Assembly (NCBI RefSeq): GCF_026342435.1
Contig: NZ_JAPEMT010000001.1
Span: 2,350,501 to 2,414,500 of the forward strand
DNA from: Streptomyces sp. NBC_00237
Lineage (GTDB): Bacteria > Actinomycetota > Actinomycetes > Streptomycetales > Streptomycetaceae
Reading direction: 5' to 3'
Length of the DNA: 64,000 bases
The translations under genes were made by a program, and so were the position numbers. Shown here one piece after another: positions 22,746 through 33,237 of this stretch; within the stretch, counting starts at the first letter, position 1, and every line of letters starts with the position of its first letter. A model generated the notes under the pieces. It did no database searches. It was not told where the DNA came from and saw only the letters and a program-made list of their open reading frames with translations.

Positions 22746-23319
22746 CGCCGTTGCGCGGGGTCGTCGCGGGGCCGGGTACCGGGCTGCCGCCCGATTACCG
22801 CCGACTACCGCCCGACGAAGCGTCGGACGGGTCCGTCGACTCCGCCCGCTTCCGCGCCGTGCTGGGACGTTTCGCCAGCGGCATCACCGTCGTCGCGGCC
22901 CTCGACGAGAGCGACGAACCCGACGGCCTCGCCCGCCAGTCCTTCGCCTCGCTCTCCCTCGACCCGCCGCTCGTCCTGCTCGGCGTCGGCAGGAACTCCA
23001 GCAGCCGGTCCACGATCGAACGGGCCGGACGGTTCGGGGCGAGCATCCTCGCCGACGACCGGGCCGACATCTGCGCCGCCCTCGGCCGCACGGGCGCCGA
23101 CAAGTTCACCACGTTCACGTCCGCCGACCGGGCACGCGCCCCAGCGGCGCCGTCCCCATCAACAACGCTCTGGCCACGGTCGATTGCGAGCTGTACGCCG
23201 TCCACGAGGCAGGTGATCATTACGTGATCACCGCCCGCGTCCTCGGCCTGGACGCGCGCGCCGACGGATCGCCCCTGCTCTGCTTCCGCAGTGACTACGC
23301 CACCGGAGTGTTCACATGA
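22733..23319 (+). pseudogene. Frameshifted flavin reductase, HsaB-like
   Basis: The N-part (VDSARFRAVLGRFASGITVVAALDES, QSFASLSLDPPLVLLGVGRNSSS, GRFGASILADDRADICAALGRTGADKF) is a typical flavin-reductase domain. After ...SADRARAP the frame must drop by one base, at the CCCC run 23139-23142, to continue SGAVPINNALATVDCELYAVHEAGDHYVITARVLGLD and end at a TGA at 23317. Together the parts make the small FMN reductase that feeds two-component monooxygenases such as HsaAB of steroid ring A/B degradation. It overlaps kstD by 4 nt (ATGA). The start is unsure: the GTG at 22733 lies in a terminator arm. Either a real pseudogene or one missing C in the assembly. Confidence 0.7.
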
Positions 23320-25058
23320 CCGATTCTCCGCTGACCGATTCCCCGGCCTGGGACCACACCTACGACGTCGTCGTGGTCGGCTCCGGTGCCGCCGGAATGG
23401 CCGCCGCCCTCACCGCACGGCTGCGCGGCCTGACCGCCCTCATCGTGGAGAAGACCGACAAGTACGGCGGCTCCACCGCCCTGTCCGGCGGCGCGATATG
23501 GGTGCCGGCCAACTTCCACCTCGACGAGGCGGGCCTCGGCGACACCCGCGCCAAGGCCCGCGCCTACCTCGACGCCACCGTCGGCGACCGCGTCCCCGAG
23601 GCCCGCAAGGACGCCTACCTCGACCACGGGCCGCGCATGATCGAGGAGTTCCACGACCGCACCGACGTGCGGTTCATGTACACCCCCGGCTACTCGGACT
23701 ACTACCCCGAGGCCATGGGCGGCATGGCGCAGGGCCGCTCCATCGAGCCCCGCATCACCGACCTCAGGGAACTCGGGCCGCTCGCCGCCGACATGCGCCG
23801 CGCGGGCCTGGCCACGTACGGGCTCACCATCACCTCGTACGACTTCCGCCACGTGAACATGATCAGCCGCACCTGGGCGGGCCGGAAGGCAGCCCTCCGC
23901 GTCGGTGCGCGCGCAGCGAAGGCCCTGGTCACCGGCAAGAAGCTGCTGTCGCTCGGCGAGGCGCTGATCGCCAGACTGCGCCTGTCGCTGGACAAGCACG
24001 GGGCCGACCTGTGGCTGTCCGCCCCGCTGACCTCCTTCGTGCGGGCGGAGGACGGCGGCCGGGTCCTGGGAGTGCGCGTGACCCGGGACGGCAAGGAGGT
24101 CTCCGTACGGGCCAAGGGCGGCGTCGTACTGGCCTCCGGAGGGTTCTCGCACAACCAGGAGCTGCGCGAGAAGCACCTCCCGGCTCCGACGTCCGCCGCC
24201 TGGACGCACGCCTCCGAGGGGCAGGTCGGCGACGCACTGCGGCTCGGTGAGGAACTCGGGGCGGCGACCGATCTGCTCGACAAGGTGTGGGGCGCGCCTT
24301 CGGTCTGCCCGCCCGGCGGGAACTCCTTCTTCCTGGTCGCCGACCGTGGCATTCCGGGCATGGTCATCGTCAACGCGGCGGGGGAGCGGTACGCCAACGA
24401 GGCGGCCCCCTACCACCAGTTCGTCGACGCGATGTACGAGGCGGACCGGCCCGGGGCGACGACCGTGCCGTCCTGGCTGATCCTGGACGCCCGCTCCAAG
24501 TCGAGGTACCTGTTCGCCGGGCTCTTCCCGGGACAGCCCTTCCCCGCGTCGTGGACCCGGACCGGCTTCCTCAAGCAGGCCGCGACGATCGAGCAGCTCG
24601 CCACGCTCATCACGGCGCCGGAACTGCCCTCGGCCGTACGGAGGTTCAACCGCTTCGCCGACGCGGGCAAGGACGCGGACTTCGGGCGGGGGGAGAGCGT
24701 GTACGACCGGTACTACGGCGACCCCACGCTCCCGAACCCGAACCTCGCCCCGCTGGAGAAGGGGCCGTTCTACGCCGTACCGGTACACCCCGGCGACATC
24801 GGCACCAAGGGCGGCCTCGTGACCGACACCGAGGCGCGGGTGCTGCGCGAGGACGGGTCCGTGATCGAGGGACTGTATGCCTCCGGGAACTGTTCGGCGG
24901 CGGTCATGGGGGAGACGTACCCCGGTCCTGGCGCGACGATCGGGCCCGCGATGGCGTTCAGCTGGGCGGCGGTCAACGACATCGCCTCGGTCCTCCCGGT
25001 CCTCTCGGTCCTCCCGGTCATCGCAGGCGAGGGGTCGTCCACTCCAGGCGCCGCCTGA
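23316..25058 (+). CDS. kstD: 3-ketosteroid Delta1-dehydrogenase (KstD family)
   Basis: A 580-residue flavoprotein of the KstD/fumarate-reductase family. The FAD dinucleotide motif VVVGSGAAGMAAALTARLRG is near residue 18, followed by EKTDKYGGSTALSGGAIWVPAN and VVLASGGFSHNQELR. Family-specific C-terminal blocks are YYGDPTLPNPNLAPLEKGPFYAVPVHPGDIGTKGGLVTD, with the catalytic Tyr before AVPVHPGDIGTKGG, and GLYASGNCSAAVMGETYPGPGATIGPAMAFSW. It inserts the C1-C2 double bond into 3-ketosteroid ring A. The start overlaps the reductase stop, and the last 41 bp overlap the opposing ankyrin/HEAT gene. Close paralogues acting on other 3-keto substrates exist, so substrate is likely but not proven. Confidence 0.88.
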   Translation: MTDSPLTDSPAWDHTYDVVVVGSGAAGMAAALTARLRGLTALIVEKTDKYGGSTALSGGAIWVPANFHLDEAGLGDTRAKARAYLDATVGDRVPEARKDAYLDHGPRMIEEFHDRTDVRFMYTPGYSDYYPEAMGGMAQGRSIEPRITDLRELGPLAADMRRAGLATYGLTITSYDFRHVNMISRTWAGRKAALRVGARAAKALVTGKKLLSLGEALIARLRLSLDKHGADLWLSAPLTSFVRAEDGGRVLGVRVTRDGKEVSVRAKGGVVLASGGFSHNQELREKHLPAPTSAAWTHASEGQVGDALRLGEELGAATDLLDKVWGAPSVCPPGGNSFFLVADRGIPGMVIVNAAGERYANEAAPYHQFVDAMYEADRPGATTVPSWLILDARSKSRYLFAGLFPGQPFPASWTRTGFLKQAATIEQLATLITAPELPSAVRRFNRFADAGKDADFGRGESVYDRYYGDPTLPNPNLAPLEKGPFYAVPVHPGDIGTKGGLVTDTEARVLREDGSVIEGLYASGNCSAAVMGETYPGPGATIGPAMAFSWAAVNDIASVLPVLSVLPVIAGEGSSTPGAA

Positions 25059-26751
25059 GCCTTTCGTCCCGTACGTGGCGGAGGGCGTCGCGGGCGATGT
25101 CGTGGGCGGGGGTGCCGGGGGCTCCGTCCGCGAGGGCGTGGAGGAGGGCGTCGGCGGCGCGGGGGTCCTGGCAGGCGGCCAAGCCTCGGGCGGCTTCGGC
25201 GTAGGTGGGGGTGGTGGGGGAGAGGGCTCCTGATGCGTCCGGTGCGTCCGGTGCGTCCGGTGCGTCCGGTGCGTCCAGTTCGTCTGTGTCTGCGGGTGCG
25301 TCTGTGTCTGCGGGTGCGTGGGGGGCTGAGGTTGCCTGCGGCGTTGGTCCCCTTCCCTCCCTTTCACCGTTCCCCGGGCGCTGCCCGGATCCGTGCGGGT
25401 GCGTTGTGGCTGGTCGCGCCCGCGCGGCGGAGCCGCACACGTCACAGCCCCGCGCCCCTGAAGGGGACACCTGTTGCGCCAAAGCGTCCCGTATCGGCGT
25501 GCTCGCCGTTCCGTTCGCCGCGCGATGCGCCAGGGCCTCCACCGCTGCCCCGCGTACCCCGAGGTCCGGGTCTCGGGACAGGGAGATCAGGGCGTTCACA
25601 GCGGGCTCGGACATGCCCAATCGCCCCAAGGCCCTCGCGGCCCTCTCCCGTACCCCCGCATCGGCATGCGGCACGCGGGCCAGCACCTCCGGCAGGGCCG
25701 TCGGGTCGGCGTGGCGGCCCAACGCCCGTATCGCCGCCCGGGTCAGGCACGCCGGGGCCTCCCGCGACGCCAGTTCGCGCAGCAGCGGTACCGAGCGGGT
25801 GCGCCCACCCACCCTCGCCAGCACGTCCGCTGCGAAGGTTTGGTGGAGGAAGGTGGAGGACTCGGCACACCACGACTCCGCCGCCCGGAACGTCTCCTCG
25901 CCCGCCCGCTGCCACAGCGCCGCCACCGACTCCCGCCAGTCGTTGCCCTCCGGGTCCCCCGAGCGGACCGCCCGCTCCATCAGCTCCGCCGCCGGTGTCT
26001 CCACGCCGAGCACGCACTCCAGGCGCGTGACCACGGCCGCGTGCGCCGTCTGCTGCTCGTCCGACGCCACCGGTACGCCGTCCCGCAACAGCTCCACCAC
26101 CACCGTCGTACCACCCTCCTCCACCACCCGGCGCGCCGCGAACTCGTCGCCCTCCCGCACCCCGTGCATCTGCTGCAACCGTCGCCGCACCGCTTGCTCC
26201 ACATCACTTTCCAGCCAGCCGCGCGCCTCGGCGAGGGCCGCCCTCCGGTCCGCGGCCCGGTGCCGCAGCAGCGCCCGCACCGTCGCCGGGGAACCGCGCC
26301 GCGCGGCCAGTACGAGGGCCGACTCGCCGCCGGGGCCGGGGAGGTCGGGATCCGCGCCGTGCGACAGGAGTACGTCCACCGTCCGCGCGTGGCCGCGCCC
26401 GGCCGCCCAGGTCAGCGCCGTGAAGCCGTAGTCCTCGCGCAGGTCGGGCCGCGCCCCGGCGGACAGGAGGGCCCGTACGGCCTCGGTGTGACCGCCGACG
26501 GCCGCCGCGCACAACGGCAGGTCCCCGCCGTCCGGGCCGCCCGGCCGGTCCGGGTCCGCGCCCGCCGCGAGCAGCGAACGCACCACCCCGGGGCGGTCGT
26601 TCGCCGCCGCCGCGTAGAGGGCGGTCGTTCCGTCGATGTCCGTGGCCTCCGCCGGGACGCCCGCCCGAAGCAGCCGTACAACAGCGTCGTCCTCGCCACC
26701 GTGCACAGCCTCGAACAGGTCCCGCAGGCCCGCTGTCGGCTCGTAGTCCAT
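25018..26751 (-). CDS. Ankyrin-repeat and HEAT-repeat protein
   Basis: A 577-residue solenoid protein. Residues 10-170 hold about five ankyrin repeats (DIDGTTALYAAAANDRPGVVRSLLAAGADPD; GFTALTWAAGRGHARTVDVLLSHGADPD). A less regular middle follows, and residues 310-420 hold HEAT-like repeats (AACLTRAAIRALGRHADPTALPEVLARVPHADAGVRERAARALGRLG). Residues about 430-520 are a disordered insert, part encoded by interspersed repeat copy A (25394-25459) and part by short DAP and DTDAPA repeats; a final HEAT-like helix pair (ADALLHALADGAPGTPAHDIARDALRHV) resumes after it. Probably a cytoplasmic protein-binding scaffold. The gene is convergent with kstD and overlaps its end by 41 bp. Confidence 0.85.
   Translation of the reverse strand: MDYEPTAGLRDLFEAVHGGEDDAVVRLLRAGVPAEATDIDGTTALYAAAANDRPGVVRSLLAAGADPDRPGGPDGGDLPLCAAAVGGHTEAVRALLSAGARPDLREDYGFTALTWAAGRGHARTVDVLLSHGADPDLPGPGGESALVLAARRGSPATVRALLRHRAADRRAALAEARGWLESDVEQAVRRRLQQMHGVREGDEFAARRVVEEGGTTVVVELLRDGVPVASDEQQTAHAAVVTRLECVLGVETPAAELMERAVRSGDPEGNDWRESVAALWQRAGEETFRAAESWCAESSTFLHQTFAADVLARVGGRTRSVPLLRELASREAPACLTRAAIRALGRHADPTALPEVLARVPHADAGVRERAARALGRLGMSEPAVNALISLSRDPDLGVRGAAVEALAHRAANGTASTPIRDALAQQVSPSGARGCDVCGSAARARPATTHPHGSGQRPGNGEREGRGPTPQATSAPHAPADTDAPADTDELDAPDAPDAPDAPDASGALSPTTPTYAEAARGLAACQDPRAADALLHALADGAPGTPAHDIARDALRHVRDERLRRRLEWTTPRLR
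25394..25459 (-). repeat. Interspersed repeat copy A, inside a coding region
   Basis: In reverse complement this reads GGGGCGCGGGGCTGTGACG, GTGCGGCTCCGCCGCG, GGGCGCGACCAGCCACAACG and on to CACCCGCAC. It matches the cores at 28929-28995 and 35990-36058. It lies wholly within the ankyrin/HEAT gene and is translated as part of its linker (GCDVCGSAARARPATTHPHG). Confidence 0.75.
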
Positions 26752-26909
26752 CCTTCGACCCTACGCGGACCGCCGACCGTTCCCGCAGGTCAGGTGCTGT
26801 GCTGGTCAGATGGGTGGGAGTGACGCAGGGGGCGAGGACGCCCCCTGCGGGGGGTGCGGAAGGGCTGCGCGGGGGCGCGGAAGTGCTGTGCCGGGGGTGC
26901 GGAAGCGCC

Positions 26910-28836
<1,927 letters not shown>

Positions 28837-28850
28837 GGGGTCTTGTGCGA

Positions 28851-28902
28851 GGGGCGGGGCTGCTGTGCACGCGTGCGGTACGGCGTGCAGGGGCCCCGCC
28901 CC
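28851..28902 (+). terminator. Terminator of the trypsin gene
   Basis: Arms GGGGCGGGGC (28851-28860) and GCCCCGCCCC (28893-28902) enclose a further GC-rich inner stem, 15 nt after the trypsin stop. Confidence 0.65.
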
Positions 28903-28928
28903 TTCCGTGTGCACGGGGCTGGTAGTCA

Positions 28929-29058
28929 GGGGCGCGGAGCTGTGACATGTACGGCTCCGCCGCGCGGGCGCGAGCAGCCACGGCGCACTCGCACATACCC
29001 GAGACCAGCAGCGCGGCGAGCGCTTCGGGGAAGCGGCGGGCAGGGGGCTTGTCCCGCG
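28929..29058 (+). repeat. Interspersed repeat copy B
   Basis: The core GGGGCGCGGAGCTGTGACAT, CGGCTCCGCCGCGCGGGCGC, AGCAGCCACGGCGCACTCGC matches copies A and C. Its tail (GCGGCGAGCGCTTCGGGGAAG) parallels that of copy C. It directly abuts the 71-bp tandem array. Confidence 0.75.
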
Positions 29059-29060
29059 CC

Positions 29061-29487
29061 GTGGCCTGGACTGCGTCCGATTCCCGCCCGCGCGCAGTGG
29101 CCTGGACTGCGACGGATTCTCGCCCGCGCGCGGTGGCCTGGACCGCGACCCATCCCCGTCCCGGGCAGTGGCCTGGACTGCGACGGATTCTCGCCCGCGC
29201 GCGGTGGCCTGGACCGCGACCCATCCCCGTCCCGGGCAGTGGCCTGGACTGCGACGGATTCTCGCCCGCGCGCGGTGGCCTGGACCGCGACCCATCCCCG
29301 TCCCGGGCAGTGGCCTGGACTGCGACGGATTCTCGCCCGCGCGCGGTGGCCTGGACCGCGACCCATCCCCGTCCCGGGCAGTGGCCTGGACTGCGACGGA
29401 TTCTCGCCCGCGCGCGGTGGCCTGGACCGCGACCCATCCCCGTCCCGGGCAGTGGCCTGGACCGCGACCCACCCCCGCCCGCACGCA
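29061..29487 (+). repeat. 71-bp tandem repeat array
   Basis: Five near-identical 71-bp units start at 29097, 29168, 29239, 29310 and 29381, with partial units at 29061 and 29452. Each unit is a dimer of two related halves of 36 and 35 bp that both open GTGGCCTGGAC: one continues TGCGACGGATTCTCGCCC, the other CGCGACCCATCCCCGTCCC. There is no non-repeated spacer, so it is not a CRISPR. It lies between the trypsin and beta-galactosidase genes. All units read open in several frames but no gene signal is attached. Nothing else is seen in the rest of this 746-bp gap. Confidence 0.92.
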
Positions 29488-29582
29488 GCGGCCTGAACCC
29501 CAGCCCAGCGCCACCCTCACCCCCACCCCCGCGCCGTAGAACCGCACCCCCGACCGGGTCGGGGCCGACCAGGCCGGGTCCC

Positions 29583-31370
29583 CTACCCCACCGCCCCCGT
29601 CATCTCACCCCCACCTCCCTCCACCTCCAGCACCCACACCTCATTCACCCCGTCCCTCACCACCGCCCCCGGCACAAACAGCGCCCCCTGCGGCCCCACC
29701 CCCGGCCAGTACCGCCCCAGGCAGAACCCGTTCACCCACACGAACCCCCGCCCCCACCCCGGCAACTCCAGCCCCGCATCCCCGCTCCCGCCCTCGGCGA
29801 CGGTGAACTCTCCCGAGTAGAGCCCCGCAGGGAGCCCGTCCGACCCACCCGCCCCACCCGACCCACCCGGCACCCCGCGGAACCCCACCTTCCGCACCGC
29901 CCCCGCATCCTCGAACGCCTCCAGCCGCAGCCCCCTCGACCGCACCCCGTGCAGATACTGCCGCTCGTGCAGCACACCCCCCGTCAGCCCCTTCGACTCC
30001 CCGACCCGGGGCCCGTAATTGACCCGCCCCAGCGACTCCACCCACAGCTCCACCACCGCGGGCCCCGCCACCGGCTCCGCCAGAAAACAGTCCTCCTCCG
30101 TCAGGGACCCCGCCCGCACCCCGTCCACCCACACCACCGCCCGGTCCCGCAGCCCCCGCACCCCCAGCGGATACGCCTGCCTCGGCCCCGGCACCTCCAC
30201 CCGGTAGCGGACCAGCCCCCGCCCCACCCCCAGCTCCTCGAACGTCGCCGGAACACCGCGTTCCGTCTCCTCGCCGCCCAGCGCCTCCAGTACGTCCCCC
30301 AGCGGCGCCCACTGCGTGAACTCCACCTCCAGCGGACCCGCCAACCGCACCGGCGGTTCCGGCACCTCCGGAAGCGGACCCTCCGCGTACGGTGCGAGCA
30401 CCTCCCGGAAACGCCAGAACTTCTCCGTCGGCCGCCCGAACTCGTCAACGGGCGCGTCGTAGTCGTACGACGTCACCGTCGGCTGAAGCTCCCCGCCGTG
30501 CAGCTCACCGGCCCGGTTCGCCCCCGCCCAGCCCGCGAAGTTCGTCCCGCCGTGCGCCATGTACAGGTTCACCGACGCCCCGCACTCCAGGATCTCCCGC
30601 AGCGCCGCCGTCGCGTCCCCCGCGTCCCGTACGACCCTCGAAGCACCCCAGTGCTCGAACCACCCGCACCAGAACTCCATGCACATCAAAGGCCCCGACG
30701 GCTGATGCGCCCGCAGCGTCTCGAACGCCGCCCGCGCCCCCGACCCGAAGTTCGCCGTCGCCAGCACCCCCGGAATCGAACCGCCCGTCAGCATGTGGTC
30801 CTCCGGCCCGTCCGAGGTGAACAGAGGCACCATCACCCCCACCTCCCTCAAGAACCCCGCCAAACGCCCCAGATACACCGCGTCCGACCCGTAACTCCCG
30901 TACTCGTTCTCCACCTGCACCATCACCACCGGACCGCCCCGCGTGACCTGCCGCTGCACCACCTGCGGCAGCAACCGCCGGAACCACCGCTCCACCTGCC
31001 CCAGATACGCCCCGTCGCGCGTCCGCACCCGCGTGCCCAACGGCCCGGTCAGCCAGTGCGGCAGCCCGCCGTTCTCCCACTCCGCGCAGATGTAGGGCCC
31101 CGGGCGCACGATCGCCCACAGCCCCGCCTCCGCCACCGCGTCCAGGAACCGGCCCGGCGCGTCCACGTCGTGGAACCGGCCCGGCTCCGGCTCGTGCAGG
31201 TTCCACGGGACGTACGTCTCCACGCAGTTGAGGCCCATCGCCCGCAGCATCCGCAGCCGGTGCCCCCAACTCGACTCGTGCACACGGAAGTAGTGCAACG
31301 CCCCGGACAGCAGCCGCACCGGTCGCCCGTCCAGCAGAAAGTCCTGGTCACCCACCGTGAAGTCAGCCAC
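29583..31370 (-). CDS. Beta-galactosidase, GH35 family
   Basis: A 595-residue glycoside hydrolase family 35 enzyme. I start it at the GTG at 31370 (VADFTVGDQDFLLDGRPVRLLSGALHYFRVHESSWGHRL). The acid/base Glu is in GGPVVMVQVENEYGSYG near residue 155, the nucleophile Glu in GPLMCMEFWCGWFEHWG near residue 232, followed by SVNLYMAHGGTNFAGWAGANR. C-terminal beta-sandwich domains end with GRGFVWVNGFCLGRYWPGVGPQGALFVPG. No signal peptide is visible, so it is probably cytoplasmic. It releases beta-linked galactose. Divergent from an AraC regulator across a gap that holds four 14-bp repeats; that regulator probably controls it. Confidence 0.93.
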   Translation of the reverse strand: MADFTVGDQDFLLDGRPVRLLSGALHYFRVHESSWGHRLRMLRAMGLNCVETYVPWNLHEPEPGRFHDVDAPGRFLDAVAEAGLWAIVRPGPYICAEWENGGLPHWLTGPLGTRVRTRDGAYLGQVERWFRRLLPQVVQRQVTRGGPVVMVQVENEYGSYGSDAVYLGRLAGFLREVGVMVPLFTSDGPEDHMLTGGSIPGVLATANFGSGARAAFETLRAHQPSGPLMCMEFWCGWFEHWGASRVVRDAGDATAALREILECGASVNLYMAHGGTNFAGWAGANRAGELHGGELQPTVTSYDYDAPVDEFGRPTEKFWRFREVLAPYAEGPLPEVPEPPVRLAGPLEVEFTQWAPLGDVLEALGGEETERGVPATFEELGVGRGLVRYRVEVPGPRQAYPLGVRGLRDRAVVWVDGVRAGSLTEEDCFLAEPVAGPAVVELWVESLGRVNYGPRVGESKGLTGGVLHERQYLHGVRSRGLRLEAFEDAGAVRKVGFRGVPGGSGGAGGSDGLPAGLYSGEFTVAEGGSGDAGLELPGWGRGFVWVNGFCLGRYWPGVGPQGALFVPGAVVRDGVNEVWVLEVEGGGGEMTGAVG

Positions 31371-31499
31371 GGTCCCCACCCATCCGGAAGTCGACGACAA
31401 GGGACACACCCTCCCCCCTGGCGGCCGGACCGGTCCATGGACAAAGATCAACGGAAGTTGGACGGTTGGCTACGAGAGCCGGGCACGACCGGTGGGTGC

Positions 31500-31555
31500 G
31501 GATCGGTGCGTACGGATCGGTGCGTACGGACCGGCACGCACGGACCGTGGTTCAC
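31500..31555 (+). repeat. Four 14-bp direct repeats in the GH35/AraC promoter region
   Basis: Contiguous units GGATCGGTGCGTAC (31500-31513 and 31514-31527), GGACCGGCACGCAC (31528-31541) and GGACCGTGGTTCAC (31542-31555), then a further GGACC. A direct-repeat array in a divergent promoter beside an AraC gene could be its operator. The rest of the 226-bp gap shows no gene. Confidence 0.75.
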
Positions 31556-31596
31556 GGACCGGCAGGGGACCACCCGAGGACGGACGAGGGACGCGG

Positions 31597-32475
31597 ATGT
31601 ACCACACCTGGATGCGCTACTTCACCCCCAGCCCCACCCACCACAAACTCGGCCTGGTCTGCCTCGGCGTCGGCCTCCAGCACGGCACCCTCCCCACCGT
31701 CGGCCCCCGCACCCTCGACCACCACGTCGCCATCGTCATCAGCGCGGGCTCCGGCTGGTACCGGGGCGCCGACGGCCGCCGCACCACCGTCACCGCACCC
31801 GCCCTCCTCTGGGTCACCCCCGGCGTCCCGCACCACTACGGACCCGACCCCGACACCGGCTGGGACGAGAGCTTCGTCGACTTCACCGGGCCCGCCACCG
31901 CCACGTACACCGAACTCGGCTACATAGAGCCCGACCGGCCCGTCGTCCCCCTCGCCGACACCGCCGGAGCCCGCGCCGCCGTCGGCCGCATCGCCCGCGC
32001 CGCCCGCCGGGGCAACCCCCTCCTCGAAGTCGAGACCGGCGCCGCCGTCCACGAACTCCTCGTCGCCCTGCGCCGCGCCCGCGCCGACCTCGGCGCCGAC
32101 GGCGACCCCGTCCTGGCCGCCCTCGCCCGCGACGCCTTCCAGCCCCTCTCCGTCGCCGAACACGCCTCCCGGCACGGCATGACCCCCGCCGAACTCCGCA
32201 ACGCCGTACGCCGAGGAGCCGGGTGCAGCCCCAAGGACTACCTCCTCGGCATCCGCCTCGGCCGCGCCAAGGAACTCCTCGCCGCCACCGAACTCCCCGT
32301 CGCCGCCGTCGCCCGCCGCGTCGGCTACGACGACCCCGCCTACTTCTCCCGCCTCTTCACCCGCCGGGTCGGGACCGCCCCCGTCCGCTTCCGCGAACAA
32401 CAGGGACGCACCGTGCCCGGGGGATGGAGCAACCAGATCCCGCATCCCGAACATCCACCGACGATCGCCACCTGA
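31597..32475 (+). CDS. AraC family transcriptional regulator
   Basis: A 292-residue regulator starting MYHTWMRYFTPSPTHHKLGLVCLGVG, with a gacgaggg site 6-8 nt before the ATG. The N-terminal half is a cupin-like ligand domain (DHHVAIVISAGSGWYRGADGRRTTVTAPALLWVTPGVPHHYGPD). The C-terminal 100 residues contain two helix-turn-helices: SVAEHASRHGMTPAELRNAVRRGAGCSPKDYLLGIRLGRAKELL and PVAAVARRVGYDDPAYFSRLFTRRVGTAPVRFRE. The divergent GH35 gene suggests it senses a galactoside or plant sugar and activates that gene. Confidence 0.9.
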   Translation: MYHTWMRYFTPSPTHHKLGLVCLGVGLQHGTLPTVGPRTLDHHVAIVISAGSGWYRGADGRRTTVTAPALLWVTPGVPHHYGPDPDTGWDESFVDFTGPATATYTELGYIEPDRPVVPLADTAGARAAVGRIARAARRGNPLLEVETGAAVHELLVALRRARADLGADGDPVLAALARDAFQPLSVAEHASRHGMTPAELRNAVRRGAGCSPKDYLLGIRLGRAKELLAATELPVAAVARRVGYDDPAYFSRLFTRRVGTAPVRFREQQGRTVPGGWSNQIPHPEHPPTIAT

Positions 32476-32495
32476 TCCACGTAAGCTCGACGACC

Positions 32496-32819
32496 ATGAC
32501 CACCGACACCACCGGCCCCGTCGACCCCTCGGTACGGGCCGAACTCGACCGGCTCCGCGACAGCATCGACAACATCGACGCGGCTGTCGTCCACATGCTC
32601 GCGGAGCGCTTCAAGTGCACGATGCAGGTCGGCCACCTCAAGGCCGAACACCATCTCCCGCCCGCCGACCCGGCCCGCGAAGCCCGCCAGATCGCCCGCC
32701 TTCGGGGGCTGGCCGAGTCCGCCAAACTCGACCCGGCCTTCGCCGAGAAGCTCCTCAACTTCATCATCGCGGAAGTCATCCGCCACCACGAACAGATCGC
32801 CGACACCCCCTCGGAGTGA
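32496..32819 (+). CDS. Chorismate mutase (AroQ type)
   Basis: A 107-residue all-helical chorismate mutase: VRAELDRLRDSIDNIDAAVVHMLAERFKCTMQVGHLKAEHHLPPADPAREARQIARLRGLA. The R..I..ID..V..ML..R and K..H..P..D..RE pattern is the AroQ-alpha active site. It converts chorismate to prephenate for Phe and Tyr synthesis in the cytoplasm. It starts 20 nt after the AraC stop and could be co-transcribed. No signal peptide, so not the secreted type. The length fits a stand-alone domain. Confidence 0.92.
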   Translation: MTTDTTGPVDPSVRAELDRLRDSIDNIDAAVVHMLAERFKCTMQVGHLKAEHHLPPADPAREARQIARLRGLAESAKLDPAFAEKLLNFIIAEVIRHHEQIADTPSE

Positions 32820-33237
32820 CGAGGGCCCCATACGGCGGGGCGGTGCTCCGTGCGGCGAGGCCGCTCGCCTAGCCCTCTTGGGCTCCGCTTCCGCCGAGCC
32901 TCCTTGGGCGGCGGGGCCGCCCCCCGGGGGCGGGACGGGCGGGCAAGGGGGCGGCCCCTCTCGCTCCGGGCCCACCCCGGAGCCGCCCGCCGTTACCCCC
33001 GCTTATGGGTGCGCCGCACCCGGGTGCGCCTGCGGCGGGCCGCCCCAGACCCACCCCTTCACCTAAACTCGCGAGGCTTGGGGGGTCGGGCGTGCAGGCA
33101 CGTCGTGGCTGGCCGCGCAGTTCCCCGCGCCCCAAAGACATGCTCCCCGCGCCCCCCCAAGGCATGCTCCCCACCCGCGCCCCCTCAAGGCAAACCCCCC
33201 ACCCCGGCAGAGCCCCCGCATCGGGGACCATGTCCCC
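32820..33237. other. Gene-free GC-rich stretch
   Basis: No credible gene is seen in this 418-bp gap. It has GC-rich inverted repeats just after the chorismate mutase stop (GGGCGGCGGGGCCGCCCC, 32908-32925), a TGCGGCGGGCCGCCCC stretch, and repeat copy D at 33101-33133. Similar GCGGCGGGCCACCCC sequence recurs after the aminopeptidase near 35840. The pepN promoter presumably lies near its right end. Confidence 0.5.
33101..33133 (-). repeat. Short interspersed repeat copy D
   Basis: In reverse complement: GGGGCGCGGGGAACTGCGCG, then GCCAGCCACGACG. It shares the two ends of copies A-C (GGGGCGCGGGG and CCAGCCACGACG) but lacks the GTGCGGCTCCGCCGCG middle. This is the common short form of this repeat in Streptomyces genomes, as I recall. 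Confidence 0.65.

Noticed and set aside
29061..29487. Possible CRISPR array
   Set aside because: The units are direct tandem copies without unique spacers; the 'spacers' are the second half of the same 71-bp unit, and no cas genes are near.
28947..32819. A very long open frame across the tandem repeats and beta-galactosidase gene
   Set aside because: It reads as Pro/Arg-rich antisense of the GH35 gene and only its end, the chorismate mutase, is real; open frames of this kind are routine in high-GC DNA.
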